Notes: generated by a model not told the origin, from the letters alone. Counted from the first letter of the stretch, positions 21,460 to 32,514 are shown. The stretch: 64,000 nucleotides of DNA from Leptoclinus maculatus (GCA_032191485.1 JAVDOI010000011.1:311446-375445), one strand, 5' to 3'. A program made the numbers and translations.

Positions 21460-22020
21460 TAGCCGCCCTGTGATGTAGCGAGGGCGCTGAAGCGCTCCAT
21501 ATTTCAGCGGGTGAAGCGCAGCGATAATGGCTTGTTAAGGTGGAGGAAGGAGGAGCTGCTGCGTCTCCTCTCTAATCACTCTGGAAGCTTTGATTAGCCG
21601 TAGCACAGGAATAATGGGTGGCATTTTCCGAGGCCTGTCGGGCGGCGGAGGGAAATGATTTAACGGCCTCTCTGCTCCTTCCTCCTCCTCCTCCTCCCTT
21701 TTCTCATCCCAGTGGTTTTGATCTATTTTTTACGGCCTGTCTCAGTCATTTATCAAGAGCAGAATGGCTAGTAAAGTAATCTGACATTAGCACCCAGTGA
21801 CTAATACCTCAGGAAAGGGAAAAGGAGCGAAAGGAGAGGTTTGTCATTTGAATAAATCATGGAGCACGTCTCCATTAAAGATGGAAAAAGAGAAACCTCG
21901 GCGCTGGTTTTCAAAGCAAACTGGAGGACGAGAAGATGAGAGCGAGTTAAACGGCTCGAACACACACATGAGGTTTTATTTCATGTTTTAAAACCGCTTA
22001 AAACGGAGCGAATGACTTCC
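21460..22020. promoter_or_regulatory. Candidate conserved noncoding element
   Basis: One of the strongest unique islands. It has CAGCGATAATGGCTTGTTAAG near 21518, CTTTGATTAGCCGTAGC near 21588, CAGGAATAATGGGTGGC near 21606, CAGAATGGCTAGTAAAG near 21760, GTCATTTGAATAAATCATGG near 21842 and CCATTAAAGATGG near 21870. There are no repeats apart from a CCT run near 21680. A 64-residue plus frame at 21797-21991 has no domain. Confidence 0.45.
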
Positions 22021-22100
22021 TCCGCTGACTTTTACTGTAGAGCAGTAACATTGAGGACATTTACCATTAACCTGTTTATTTTTCTGGGATTGTGTGAGTT

Positions 22101-22345
22101 TGTCACGACCCGGCTCAAAAGGCCGCAACATGAGGGAGACAAGACGAGTGATAAAAGTAATAAATAGACATTTATTTAATCAACCAACTACTAAACAAAC
22201 AAACAGCAAACAGCCAGGTCCTCTACACCAGAGCTGCCACTTCCAGCAGGCTCCGGTGGGCTCGTTAGCTGCCAATCAACATCCTGAAAGCAGAGTAGGC
22301 AGCAAACAGGACACAGGCCCCTAGTGGATGGGAGGGCTCGTCACA
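22101..22345 (-). mobile_element. 3' LTR of a retrotransposon
   Basis: Read on the minus strand, this 245-bp segment starts TGTGACGAGCCC and ends GGGTCGTGACA, so it has the TG...CA boundaries of an LTR with an imperfect short terminal inversion. An AATAAA signal on the minus strand lies at 22171-22176, about 70 bases before the 3' end. A polypurine tract sits immediately upstream of its start. I see no matching second LTR in the window. The 5 bases beyond the 3' end are GAGTT. Confidence 0.75.
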
Positions 22346-22354
22346 CCCCCTTCC
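22346..22354 (-). mobile_element. Polypurine tract of the LTR element
   Basis: On the minus strand GGAAGGGGG directly abuts the TGTGACGAG start of the LTR. This is the position of the plus-strand primer of a retroelement. Confidence 0.7.
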
Positions 22355-23430
22355 ATAAACTACATACAGGTTTCATATTTACAGGTTTCATACTACCGGT
22401 TGTGAGTGCATCTCCCCAGCCCACCAATCAATCTCCACTCTGCAACCCAGCAACTCCAACATGTGGAGAAGCATCTAAGAGTGAGAGCAGAGAAGGAAGG
22501 AAGGCCAGAGAGATACAGTGATATGGTACAGCACATGATGGGAAGCAGGGTTTCCTGGGAGGGCCAGTTCATGCAATGGGCTCCATGAACGAGTGGTGAA
22601 CACCCAGAACTGTAATTTTCCTAATTACCAGCTAACGGAAAACACCGAACAGAACTACCATCAGCGCTAAGCTGTAGCCTCCTAAAGGTTCCTCTGATAG
22701 ACGCGCAAAGAGGCAACCCAACTACAACTCGGCTCACCCAACCAAGGCATGAGCGTTAGCGCCTATGTTCCTGAAAGGTAACAGGTCAAGCTAACAACTT
22801 GCCTGTCACCGCACAAACACAAAAAACAGTTCACCACATCCCTCCTTTATTACCAACTCGCTTACCCTAATGAACCATTAAGAACCTACTGCCACTGTGC
22901 AGCAGCAGTCTTCAGGTTCCACCTGCAAGGTAACTGGGTCCAACACCCAGACACCCAACAGGCTGTGCAATGCTCTCATTACCGAGTCTTGAACTACCCA
23001 GAAACTTCAAGAACATGACCATGATCACAAAAACCGGAATACAAAACATGTAGTTAGCAGGAAACACAAGAAACTAGTTTGATCCGTACAGAATTTAACT
23101 AACCCACGAACAGTAAAATATACATCACTGCAGCTCCATCCCTCTGACTGCCTAACCAGAGACTAAGTAAGCTCCCCCTCTAGTCTTCAGGTGCTACATG
23201 TGGTGGGTACTTACGCACTAAAACCCGCAGGATCGGTAAAGCAACCAGGAACTGGCCGCCCACCTGCAGCCTCGGACGTGCCCCCGAGACAACTGCTCTA
23301 ACCACACTACAGAAACCCCCCAACGAACTCCGAAGGGAATCCGCTCTTCAGCCTAACGGACAGAACAGCAGCAATTTACTCACCGTGTGTACAGGACCAC
23401 CTAATCGTCATGATGCTGTTGGTTCGTACG
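22355..23430 (-). mobile_element. Noncoding internal remnant of the LTR element
   Basis: Continuous with the polypurine tract, this region has an even base composition unlike its AT-rich surroundings. Near the tract CAGGTTTCATA occurs twice. No gag, protease, polymerase or integrase frame is visible on either strand. It is therefore either a truncated 3' internal segment or a non-autonomous element. The far boundary is a guess, because no 5' LTR was found. Confidence 0.45.
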
Positions 23431-24398
23431 GAGGTCTGCGGTCTCTGTGAGGTCTTCATGGAGAGTAAATATACACGTTTACAGTTTGTAAACAATGATG
23501 ACCTACCGAAGTCTGGCAACAGAAGTGCAACAGCTTGTCAAGCTATGTAGGAACATTAACCACCAAAGATGGAGGATGCAACCTAAACTAAAGTGACTTT
23601 CCAGATCTGTGTGCGGTTAGTGAGTGTGTAGAATACATCAGCTAGTGGTCCAGTATTTAGAGTCCAGATATAAACATGTGTCTGGTGGAGAAACCCAGCG
23701 TGTAACGTTCCACCAGAGAGACATTAGGAACCACGAGTCACCAGATGATCCAGCTCTGCTCTCTGTGTTCACGAACAGCACGTCAAACACCATGAGGTGA
23801 CTCGGAGGTTTCACTTCAGTCACGTTTAAAGTAGACAATGGTAGTCAACAGGTTTAACGGCGTGCAGACATAGATGCCGCCGATGTTCCGTTGTGACGAG
23901 TGACCGTGTTATGTGGTGACTCAATGCGTCGTAGTGACGGAGCACCAACAGAACATGTCGTCGTCCTCTTCAAATGCGTGAATCAGTTTTAAACATCTGT
24001 GTTTATTGTCTACCAAACATTCGGCTGAAGGTCACCAGTTAACACGGTCACTTGTTAAACTGAAACACCTGTTGCTTTGAAACGCTCGTGATCCTGAATT
24101 CTGTCGAGCTGACAAACACAAACACGCAACAACCAGACATTTTGATGCTGTTAACAGTGTTAATATGTAAAGTTTGTCGACTCGTCTGGACGTCCGGGTT
24201 TACAACATGTGCACACATTTATACGACGATGTCGGCTGTAAAAAGGGTCTGTTGTTCCTGTATGAGAGAAACCAACAAGCAGAGATTTGAGGTTTCTTAT
24301 CTGTTCATCTTCGTTCTCGTGTGAACAAAGAAAGTAAAACCGAGTCGATGTGGTCAGATAATCCTGCAGCACCTCAGTCCACCTGCATCGATCTGTCT

Positions 24399-24400
<2 letters not shown>
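23431..24400. other. Noncoding DNA, nothing recognised
   Basis: A block at 23600-23850 has even composition and may be another old dispersed repeat, but there is no second copy in the window to prove it. No gene. Confidence 0.45.
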
Positions 24401-24401
<1 letters not shown>

Positions 24402-24443
<42 letters not shown>

Positions 24444-24622
24444 GGGTCTCCAGGCTGCTGGAGATGGACCGTTCACCCCCACCACGCCCCCCTACCCCCG
24501 ACCCCGAGACGGCCAATCAGCTGCAGGCCAGCGGTCAAACTCTGAGTCTGCATTATGCATGAAGCAGCGAGTCCTCAGAGGCAGCAGGAGAGTCGACTTC
24601 TCTCATAATGTTTACAGATTTC

Positions 24623-24656
<34 letters not shown>
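24402..24656. repeat. Two (TG)n microsatellites
   Basis: TG tracts at 24402-24442 and 24624-24656 in the same orientation, separated by 180 bp of unique sequence. Confidence 0.95.
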
Positions 24657-24659
<3 letters not shown>

Positions 24660-24721
24660 CTCGGGGGTCCAGACATGACCCTCATCGAGGGAAACCGTCC
24701 TCTTCCCTTCTCTCTATGCAG

Positions 24722-24734
24722 CCCCCCCCCCCCC
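24722..24734 (-). repeat. C13 homopolymer
   Basis: A run of about thirteen C residues. Confidence 0.85.
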
Positions 24735-25040
24735 TGTGTGTCTTCACGGTCGCAGTGAGCTGCATTCACAAAACATATAGAAATAATAACAATAATTCAT
24801 TTTCATGTTTGAGCTTCAGTCTAACTGGCTGCAGTCTGGACCTCAGCTCTCCGTCTGCAGCCAGGAGTGAGATCTCAGAAGAGAAACACAACAGAGGATG
24901 TTATTGTTGTCTCTGGTGTTGGTGAGACGGGCTTCTTCTGGCATGTTGAGTCTTTATAGACGGAGCTCGATAGGAAACATTGTAATGTGTCCTCATACAA
25001 CTGTTCTTATGATTTAAGTCTTTTCAAAATAAACTTCCGT
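24735..25040. other. Noncoding DNA
   Basis: Nothing recognised. Confidence 0.5.
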
Positions 25041-25044
25041 CTTC

Positions 25045-25330
25045 ACAGGAAACAACTCGGTTAGGTTCAGGCAGCTAAACTACGTAGTTAGGTTTCGGAA
25101 AAGATCGTCGTTTGGGTTCAAATAACTACAGAAGTTACTGAAGTACGCAAGTTACGTGACAAATACACGGATGTTTCCTCGTACAGCGGTTCGTTTGTTA
25201 TCGTCCAAAAAGCTCCTCACCTTTTGTGCGTTTTCCTACAAAAGTCCAGCAACACGTATCTTTTAAAAAACAACTTCTGTCTACTACTTAGGTTGAGGAA
25301 AAGATCGTTGTTTGGGTTGAATTCATCTCT
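25045..25330 (+). mobile_element. GGTTAGGTT-type dispersed repeat
   Basis: GGTTAGGTTCAGGCAGC, GTAGTTAGGTTTCGG, AAAAGATCGTCGTTTGGGTT and, later, TTAGGTTGAGG then AAAAGATCGTTGTTTGGGTT. The internal repetition and a related block at 30307 (CTTGGTTAGGTTTAATAAAA) support an interspersed family common in teleosts. Class not resolved. Confidence 0.5.
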
Positions 25331-25959
25331 AATATCTATTTTATATTCATGTGAAAACATCTTCAAACTGGATTTATTCAAGTTCATCACCAAAACTACA
25401 TTTTACAGATGACACGTGAACACATCATGATAACGTCATAATGTACCTTCAGCCAGTACTCATGTTCACTGAGCAGAGCCTGAAGGCATCATAATGTACC
25501 TGAAGTGAACCTCCGTTGGTTAGCCGTTAGCGGTGCTGCTAACGTTACTAGCTCTCCTCTGATTGGTTTAAACACTGATTGGTTGTTTACAATGAAACAT
25601 TATCAGAGACCAGAGACTAGAAACACATGTTCTACTGAGTCAGTAAAACTTTATTTACACTGTGATGGTTAACGATGAACTGTGTCATTAATCTGCGGTT
25701 CACATGCGTTTGAACTGTGTAATTTACATCTGGAGTCGGTATCCACACCAGCAGCAGTATTATTATTATTACACTGTAGTCTACAATAAACACAGTCTGT
25801 TAACCTGCAACATGCTTCTGAGATTAAGGGTCTCTGTAAATAAAAAAACATTTCCACAACTGGAACATAAAGTACAATTAGGAAAAACATCCCGTCTGCT
25901 CGTTAACCTCGACCGCTGATCGATACGCCCGTAAAACCAACGCTAACAAGACCCCCCCT
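25331..25959. other. Noncoding DNA
   Basis: Short ATT/TTA runs near 25758. No gene or repeat recognised. Confidence 0.5.
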
Positions 25960-26210
25960 CCCCAGAACAAGACCGGAGACAGACCCGATCCTCCACACAC
26001 CTTCTTAAAGTCCAACAGAGGCTGAGTGTTAATGTGTGCATTAGTGAGGAGGAGGAGGAGGGTCCCCGGGGCCCAGCACTTCTCCAACTTAATTATGACG
26101 AGAGGGGGGGAGGGGGGACTAATGAACTGTAGGATTACAGAGGTGATAATCACTGTCTTGGTAGGTGCATTAAATGTCTGGCTCTGTGTCATTAGGCTGC
26201 GAGTCTGACA
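25960..26210. promoter_or_regulatory. Candidate conserved noncoding element
   Basis: Unique sequence with GTTAATGTGTGCATTAGTG near 26028, CCAACTTAATTATGACG near 26084, GACTAATGAACTGTAGG near 26118, GGTGATAATCACTGTC near 26142 and GCATTAAATGTCTGGC near 26167. The high density of AT cores and the absence of repeats suggest an enhancer. Confidence 0.4.
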
Positions 26211-26518
26211 GAAGAACAGCCACAACCGCTGCTGCTGCACGACCCGAACGTTCAAAACGACAACTTTACGTCCATTTTGTGCTGAACAGAACACAAAGAA
26301 ACATACAGAGAAATGAATTTCATCAGATTTACAAAGTTCACCGGATTCTGTTTTATGAATCTCAATCGTCAGCGGCTGTAGAAACATTGATGAATCGGCG
26401 CCGAGGTTCTTCTTTTTAGGGTCCGTGTCAATAATTCACCACATTTCTGCAAAGAATCATCGCACTAAAGTCTCAATCATCATTAATAATAATACGCCAG
26501 AAGGATGAACGTTGAAAC
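26211..26518. other. Noncoding DNA
   Basis: Nothing recognised. Confidence 0.5.
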
Positions 26519-27447
26519 AGGCATGTGTGTTGTATATTTCCTCTTCCTCATGTGTGTTTTATATTTCCTCTTCCTCATGTGTGTTGTATATTTCCTCTTC
26601 CTCATGTGTGTTGTATATTTCCTCTTCCTCATGTGTGTTTTATATTTCCTCTTCCTCATGTGTGTTGTATATTTCCTCTTCCTCATGTGTGTTGTATATT
26701 TCCTCTTCCTCATGTGTGTTTTATATTTCCACTTCCTCATGTGTGTTGTATATTTCCTCTTCCTCATGTGTGTTTTATATTTCCTCTTCCTCATGTGTGT
26801 TGTATATTTCCTCTTCCTCATGTGTGTTGTATATTTCCTCTTCCTCATGTGTGTTGTATATTTCCTCTTCCTCATGTGTGTTTTATATTTCCTCTTCCTC
26901 ATGTGTGTTGTATATTTCCACTTCCTCATGTGTGTTGTATATTTCCTCTTCCTCATGTGTGTTGTATATTTCCTCTTCCTCATGTGTGTTGTATATTTCC
27001 TCTTCCTCATATGTGTTTTATATTTCCTCTTCCTCATATGTGTTGTATATTTCCTCTTCCTCATATGTGTTGTATATTTCCTCTTCCTCACATGTGTTGT
27101 ATATTTCCTCTTCCTCATATGTGTTGTATATTTCCTCTTCCTCATGTGTGTTGTATATTTCCTCTTCCTCATGTGTGTTGTATATTTCCTCTTCCTCATG
27201 TGTGTTGTATATTTCCTCTTCCTCATGTGTGTTGTATATTTCCTCTTCCTCATGTGTGTTGTATATTTCCTCTTCCTCATGTGTGTTGTATATTTCCTCT
27301 TCCTCATGTGTGTTGTATATTTCCTCTTCCTCATATGTGTTTTATATTTCCTCTTCCTCATATGTGTTTTATATTTCCTCTTCCTCATGTGTGTTTTATA
27401 TTTCCTCTTCCTCATGTGTTGTATATTTCCTATTCCTCATGTGTGTG
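26519..27447. repeat. 27-bp minisatellite, about 34 units
   Basis: A near-perfect 27-bp repeat containing CTCATGTGTGTTGTATATTT followed by CCTCTTC. Variants at a few positions (GTTGTA/GTTTTA, CATGTG/CATATG, CCTCTT/CCACTT) are clustered; CATATG units group at 27009-27120 and again near 27332-27362. Because 27 is a multiple of 3, each frame repeats a fixed 9-residue peptide, such as MCVVYFLFL on plus or MRKRKYTTH on minus. Five of the six frames have no stop in the consensus. The resulting 310-414 residue frames are repeat artefacts. Confidence 0.95.
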
Positions 27448-27480
27448 TTTTTTCCCTCTTTGTGTCTCCACATGAAAGTG

Positions 27481-27545
27481 AGGCTGAGCTCCTCTTCCTC
27501 TTCTTCCTCTTCTTCCTCTCTTCCTCTCTTCTTCTTCTTCTCTGT
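27481..27545. repeat. TTCCTC/CTT pyrimidine tract
   Basis: Imperfect CTT and TCC repeats directly after the 27-bp array. Confidence 0.85.
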
Positions 27546-27656
27546 GTGTTATTCAGCTCTCTGTCAGACGGGGCTCCTCTTCAGGGGCCTGACATTTCCA
27601 GCTCAGTGTGCCTTTCGGCCCCTGTGATTTCCACACACAACTTCCACCCACGACGG

Positions 27657-27701
27657 CTCCCTCCTCCCTCCTCCCTCCCTCCCCCCCCCCCCCCCCCCCC
27701 C
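27657..27701 (-). repeat. CTCC tandem and C21 run
   Basis: CTCCCTC units leading into 21 C residues at 27681-27701. Confidence 0.9.
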
Positions 27702-28090
27702 TCCCCGCCCTCCCACCGAGGGAGACATGCAGGTCTAATTTACCCATGATCCCACGCTCGGACGGCGTTGTGTTTTTGATGTCCAGAGGGGCCGAGTCCG
27801 ATTTATCATGTTTTAAGGTGACGCCTCCCATTCATCACCGACAGACACTCTGCTGCTTCATTAGCTGATATCAGACTGTAAGTAGGGAGCTAATTAAATT
27901 CAAACACACCCGGTTATATAACACACACACACACACACACATGATGGAGTGTTTAAAGAGCATCCCAACATGCTAATATTTGCATGTGTTTGACCCTCAG
28001 AGCTCGCAGCGCTGCAGCTCCTCTCTTTGAATGCATTAATTTAGCTTCTGAATAATAAAGCAGCTCCTCTTCTTCTCTTCAGCTCTGACA
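27702..28090. promoter_or_regulatory. Candidate conserved noncoding element
   Basis: Contains GGTCTAATTTACCCATG near 27732, CGATTTATCATGTTTTAAGG near 27799, CTTCATTAGCTGATATCAG near 27856, GGAGCTAATTAAATTC near 27886 and GCATTAATTTAGCTTC near 28033. It is split by a (CA)n tract at 27920-27941. No coding frame. Confidence 0.4.
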
Positions 28091-28128
28091 GTGTGGAGGC
28101 TGATCACACCAACACATGAATACCACAG

Positions 28129-28153
28129 AAGAAGAAGAAGAAGAAGAAGAAGA
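28129..28153. repeat. (GAA)n microsatellite
   Basis: About eight GAA units. Confidence 0.95.
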
Positions 28154-28309
28154 GACATTCACACGTTTCATGTGGCGTTCAGAAACTGACTCTAAAGATG
28201 TTAAGATCTGTAACATATCTGAACTTTAATTTGTACTCTGTCAACTGACTTGATGACATGAACAAGTCAACAACCTCAACATGAGAATCTTTCTTACCAT
28301 CCATCACAG

Positions 28310-28590
28310 ACTCTACGGTCCTATAGCACATCTTAGCTTAGCATGCTAACATTAGCTTATTAGCGGTCAACACAGCTGAGGCTGATACATGACATTAGTT
28401 CTGCAGGTATTGGACACATTTAAAATGTTGAACCTGTTGTTGGCGCTGGATGTAAAGTCAGAGGATCACCAAAGTTATTTAAATTCATCCTGAACATGAA
28501 CGGTGAACATTTCATCACAGTACATCCAGTAATATGGAGATGTTTCAGTCCAAAGTGAGTTACCATCCGCAGAGCTGCTAACAGGATGAG
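28310..28590 (+). mobile_element. Common teleost dispersed repeat fragment
   Basis: Contains CTTAGCATGCTAACATTAGC, CAGCTGAGGCTGATAC, GACATTAGTTCTGCAGGTAT, TTGGCGCTGGATGTAAAGTC and GAGGATCACCAAAGTTATT. From memory this is the order of a very abundant teleost interspersed repeat. It has no coding capacity. Confidence 0.6.
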
Positions 28591-29070
28591 AAACGACTCG
28601 TGTGGCTTAATTCAACATGTAGAAGCAGCTTCTCCCTCTTTGATTGGTGTTTGACTCAGAAGAAGTTCTTCTTCCCCAGAGCGGCCTGAACCAGACCCTG
28701 GGTGCCGGCTCCTCCACCGCCATGAAGACTTTCCCCCACAAAAGGTCAGCGATGGAAACAAAACAAACCCACGAGGAACGCTTCGAGTGTCATTTAAGCT
28801 AAGCGTTAAAGTGGACCGGGAGCTGACGCGGGAGGAAGGAAGGAAGTGATGCCACGCTGAGGACCGAGCTGTCGTTCCCCTCCAACTACTTTTCTGCTCC
28901 ATTTGCGTCGTTAACGGCTGTGGAGCTGCAGGTCTGCCTCCACCAATCGCTACCCAGAAGCCCACGGGGCATGTGTGTGTGTGCTGCCTGGTGACGAGGG
29001 GCGAGGACGATCGTAAAGATGGAAACTCCTGGAAAAAAAACTCCAACACTTGGGAGAAACACATGAGCAT
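28591..29070. other. Noncoding DNA
   Basis: Moderate GC content. The minus-strand frames that continue into the CA array have no domain. Nothing recognised. Confidence 0.5.
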
Positions 29071-29969
29071 GCACACACACTCTGAGAACACACACACACA
29101 CACTCTGAGAACACACACACACACACTCTGAGAACACACACACACACACTCTGAGAACACACACACACACACTCTGAGAACACACACTGAGAACACACAC
29201 ATACACACACACACACACTCTGAGAACACACACACACACACTCTGAGAACACACACACACACACACTGAGAACACACACACACACACTCTGAGAACACAC
29301 ACACACACACTCTGAGAACACACACACACACACACTGAGAACACACACACACACACTCTGAGAACACACACACACACACTCTGAGAACACACACACACAC
29401 ACACTCTGAGAACACACACACACACTCTGAGAACACACACACACACACACACTCTGAGAACACACACACACACACTCTGAGAACACACACACACACTCTG
29501 AGAACACACACACACACACACACACACTCTGAGAACACACACACACACACTCTGAGAACACACACACACACACTCTGAGAACACACACACACACTCTGAG
29601 AACACACACACACACACTCTGAGAACACACACACACACACACACTCTGAGAACACACACACACACACACACTCTGAGAACACACACACACACACACACTC
29701 TGAGAACACACACACACACACACACTCTGAGAACACACACACACACACACACTCTGAGAACACACACACACACACACTCTGAGAACACACACACACACAC
29801 ACACTCTGAGAACACACACACACACACTCTGAGAACACACACACACACACTCTGAGAACACACACACACACACTCTGAGAACACACACACACACACACTC
29901 TGAGAACACACACACATACACACACACACACACCCACACTCTGAGAACACACACATACACACACACACA

Positions 29970-30002
<33 letters not shown>

Positions 30003-30030
30003 TCTGAGAACACACACACACACACACTAA
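29071..30030. repeat. CTCTGAGAA(CA)n variable tandem
   Basis: About 37 blocks of (AC)n of varying length separated by CTCTGAGAA (sometimes CTGAGAA). Block length is about 23-33 bp. Near 29910-30000 the separators give way to ATACAC and long (CA)n. All three minus frames are open (357-475 residues, Cys/Val rich); these are artefacts. The alternating purine-pyrimidine stretch has Z-DNA potential. Confidence 0.95.
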
Positions 30031-30866
30031 AGGGCCCAACGTTGGTTTGAAAAGTGGAGCGTCTCATGCATTCAAATAGCATTCTCTGCATTTCCACATG
30101 TTATCACATTCTCAGCTATTTAAAAACAATATCCTATGATTCATCATCATCATGGGTTTAATCATTCTGCCAGAAAAGTTGTAAATATTCATTTAGACCA
30201 ACCTTGTCTCCTTTAAAATGATGTTCCCATACAACTAAACTACATTTGTTTTAAGCACATGGTTAAAGCTGTTAATTATAAGAAAACTAAACAAAAACAT
30301 AACAAAACTACTTGGTTAGGTTTAATAAAACATATGACTTGATATGACGTTATTAGACATACTCGCTGCTGCTGCTCCGTGATGAAGATGAGAAGAGAAC
30401 AGAAAGGAGGGAAAGCTTAAAACGCAGCCTCACTCTTTTTTGCAAGTTCAACTGGTTTTAAAGAAGTCGCACAATGTCAATAGGTTGCTGCCGTTGCATC
30501 AGCCGGGCAGAGTTTCCATGAAATGAATGTAAGATGAGCAGATCGGTGCGGTCGACTGACCGAGAGGCCCGAATGTTAGAAGTTAGTAGGCGATGGAGAA
30601 TCACCGCTGCGTGTAGAAAAGGTGGAGGGATGTTCAACCCGAACATACACAAACAGATATATGTAAGCAGTCACATGCAGAACGTGACCAACAAACAGCA
30701 CAAGAAATGACACACAAACACAAACACAAGATTTGTGTTTTTAAATGTTGTGATGATTATTTTTGTTGCACCACTTTGGTTCAGACTGAAATAATGATAA
30801 TCCCTTCAACAGACATTAGCAACCATAGAGCCCGGCTGCTAACAGGCTAAAAGCTCACACAAGCAT

Positions 30867-30868
<2 letters not shown>
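30031..30868. other. Noncoding DNA with a repeat trace
   Basis: 30230-30365 carries CTTGGTTAGGTTTAATAAAA, related to the family at 25045. The rest is unrecognised. Confidence 0.45.
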
Positions 30869-30916
<48 letters not shown>

Positions 30917-31062
30917 GCACTCAGGCATAAACTGTATACACATGTGGACAGGTTTACACACACTGAGACACACACAGTCATGACATATTCATCCTACACA
31001 TACACATATATTAAGTATGCAAAAGAACACACACAGACACACACACACAGACACACACACAC
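30869..31062. repeat. (CA)n microsatellites
   Basis: A long CA tract at 30869-30914 and shorter interrupted ones at 31028-31062. Confidence 0.95.
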
Positions 31063-31084
31063 CTCCCTCAGCAGCAGCAGCTCC

Positions 31085-31100
31085 ACAGCGCCCCCTGGGT
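31085..31100 (-). promoter_or_regulatory. CTCF-like motif, reverse orientation
   Basis: The reverse complement reads CCCAGGGGGCGCTG, a good partial match to the CTCF core. Not inside a recognised repeat copy. Confidence 0.35.
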
Positions 31101-31225
31101 CTCTGCTCACAGCTGTGAGGCTCCAACAGCAGATTAATCATCTCTGTTCAACCACAATGATGAATGAGCCGCCGCCGCCGCCGCACTCTGCAGACCAACG
31201 GTCAGGAACCTGAACACACACAGAC

Positions 31226-31304
31226 ACTCACACACATATTTATATATATATAGAGTATATATATATAGAGTATATATACATGTACACACACACACACACA
31301 CACA
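31226..31304. repeat. TATATA-GAG and (AC)n repeats
   Basis: TATATATATAGAG is repeated two to three times, then an AC tract at 31279-31304. Confidence 0.9.
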
Positions 31305-31362
31305 CAACAATATTTCGTTGTGCAACCCTTTGTTGCAGAATGACAATAAATGATCCTTGAAC
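31303..31362 (+). mobile_element. Possible LINE 3' tail
   Basis: ATATTTCGTTGTGCAACC, then AGAATGACAATAAATGATCC, resembles the ATTTCGTTGT...ACAATGACAATAAA ending of teleost CR1/L2-type LINEs. Short, with no coding part. Confidence 0.5.
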
Positions 31363-31369
31363 CATGCTC

Positions 31370-31690
31370 CCTTATGGTAGAAATATTAGCATGTTGCTTT
31401 ATGGCGCAAGTGTTAACTTGTTCACCTATAGGTAAAATGTTAGCATGTGATTTACAGCTAAAGTGTTAGCATGTTCTCTTATGGCTAAAGTGTTAGCATG
31501 TTCCCTTATGGCTAAAGTGTTAGCATGTTCCCTTATGGCTAAAGTGTTAGCATGTTCCCTTATGGCTAAAGTGTTAGCATGTTCCCTTATGGCGTAAGTG
31601 TTAGCAAGTGTTAGCTTGTTCACCTATGGGTAAAATGTTAGCATGTGATTTACAGCTAACGTGTTAGCATGTTCCCTTATGGCTGTTTAT
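31370..31690. repeat. 27-bp TTAGCATG minisatellite
   Basis: The 27-bp unit includes TTAGCATGTTCCCTTATGGC and TAAAGTG; the central units at about 31465-31600 are nearly identical. A flanking segment (TTCACCTAT, AAAATGTTAGCATGTGATTT) occurs at 31421 and again at 31619, giving a 198-bp higher-order duplication. Confidence 0.9.
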
Positions 31691-31929
31691 CACCAGTTAC
31701 AGTTACAAACTAATATTCTCCTGAAAAGACCTTTAAGATTCCAAAGAAATCATTAATTATTAGAAACTCCTCCTGATGAATCGTGTGCTTGTTTGTCAAC
31801 AAATGAAAAGATATTTCAAAGGAAAGTCTTTTAAAAATGTTGGGATATTACTCAGAAAACACAGGAAATAAATCTGCACAGTAATAACTTTTTGGAAGCT
31901 GATTATGATTTCTGTTGTTTCCTCTGACT
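31691..31929. other. AT-rich noncoding DNA
   Basis: Nothing recognised. Confidence 0.5.
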
Positions 31930-32480
31930 GCATGTATAATAATCTGCATAAGCACATTTGGCCGCAGCAGAGACTCTCCAGATGGATTTTTCTGACTCTC
32001 TGATCCGTGGCGTCGCTCCGCCGTGACGCTGCCTGCTGTGTGGTCCGGCCTGTCGGGGCCCCGCCCGGGCCCCTCCACGGGCCGCTTATGTTAATCACAT
32101 CATAATGTTATTTAGATCAATCGATCGGCCCACGCACGCAGGGCGCTGCCAGTTTTGAGGTCAGGAGCCGTGGGGGGCGATGGGTTACATTTGCACAACA
32201 CGGTGGCGCCGGGCGTCCCGTCGGACCGGGGAGGCGACCTCTCGTCGTGGCGGGCGGGCGGCGCCCTCCTCACGCCTGCGGCCCCCACGCTGAGCCTTTA
32301 GAGCTCTGGCCTTTTCCCCTCGCCAGCCTGTCAAACGGAGGCAGACTGACAGCGAGTCCCAAACCCCCAACGGCTGCCGCTCAGACATCACTCCCCTCCT
32401 CGTCTGCTGCTGTCAGACGCTCAGATATCACTCCGACTTATTCTCCAAACCCCAACTCGCCAACGCGCCGATTAAAAACC
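31930..32480. promoter_or_regulatory. Candidate conserved noncoding element with GC-rich part
   Basis: Contains ATAATCTGCATAAGC near 31937, GCTTATGTTAATCACATC near 32084, GTTATTTAGATCAATCGATC near 32107 and GGCGCTGCCAG near 32142. The stretch 32000-32310 is CpG-rich (GGGGCCCCGCCCGGGCCCC near 32054). Unique, with no coding domain in the overlapping short frames. Confidence 0.45.
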
Positions 32481-32511
32481 CCGGTGTAGTAAAACTGAGA
32501 GTCAGGAGTAT

Positions 32512-32514
<3 letters not shown>

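Noticed and set aside
26483..27749. Open frames of 310-414 residues on both strands with 9-residue repeats
   Set aside because: They are the 27-bp minisatellite read in phase. Five of six frames are open, no promoter or splice context is visible, and composition is repeat-driven.
28612..30097. Minus frames of 357-475 residues rich in Cys and Val
   Set aside because: They are translations of the CTCTGAGAA(CA)n array, open in all three minus frames.
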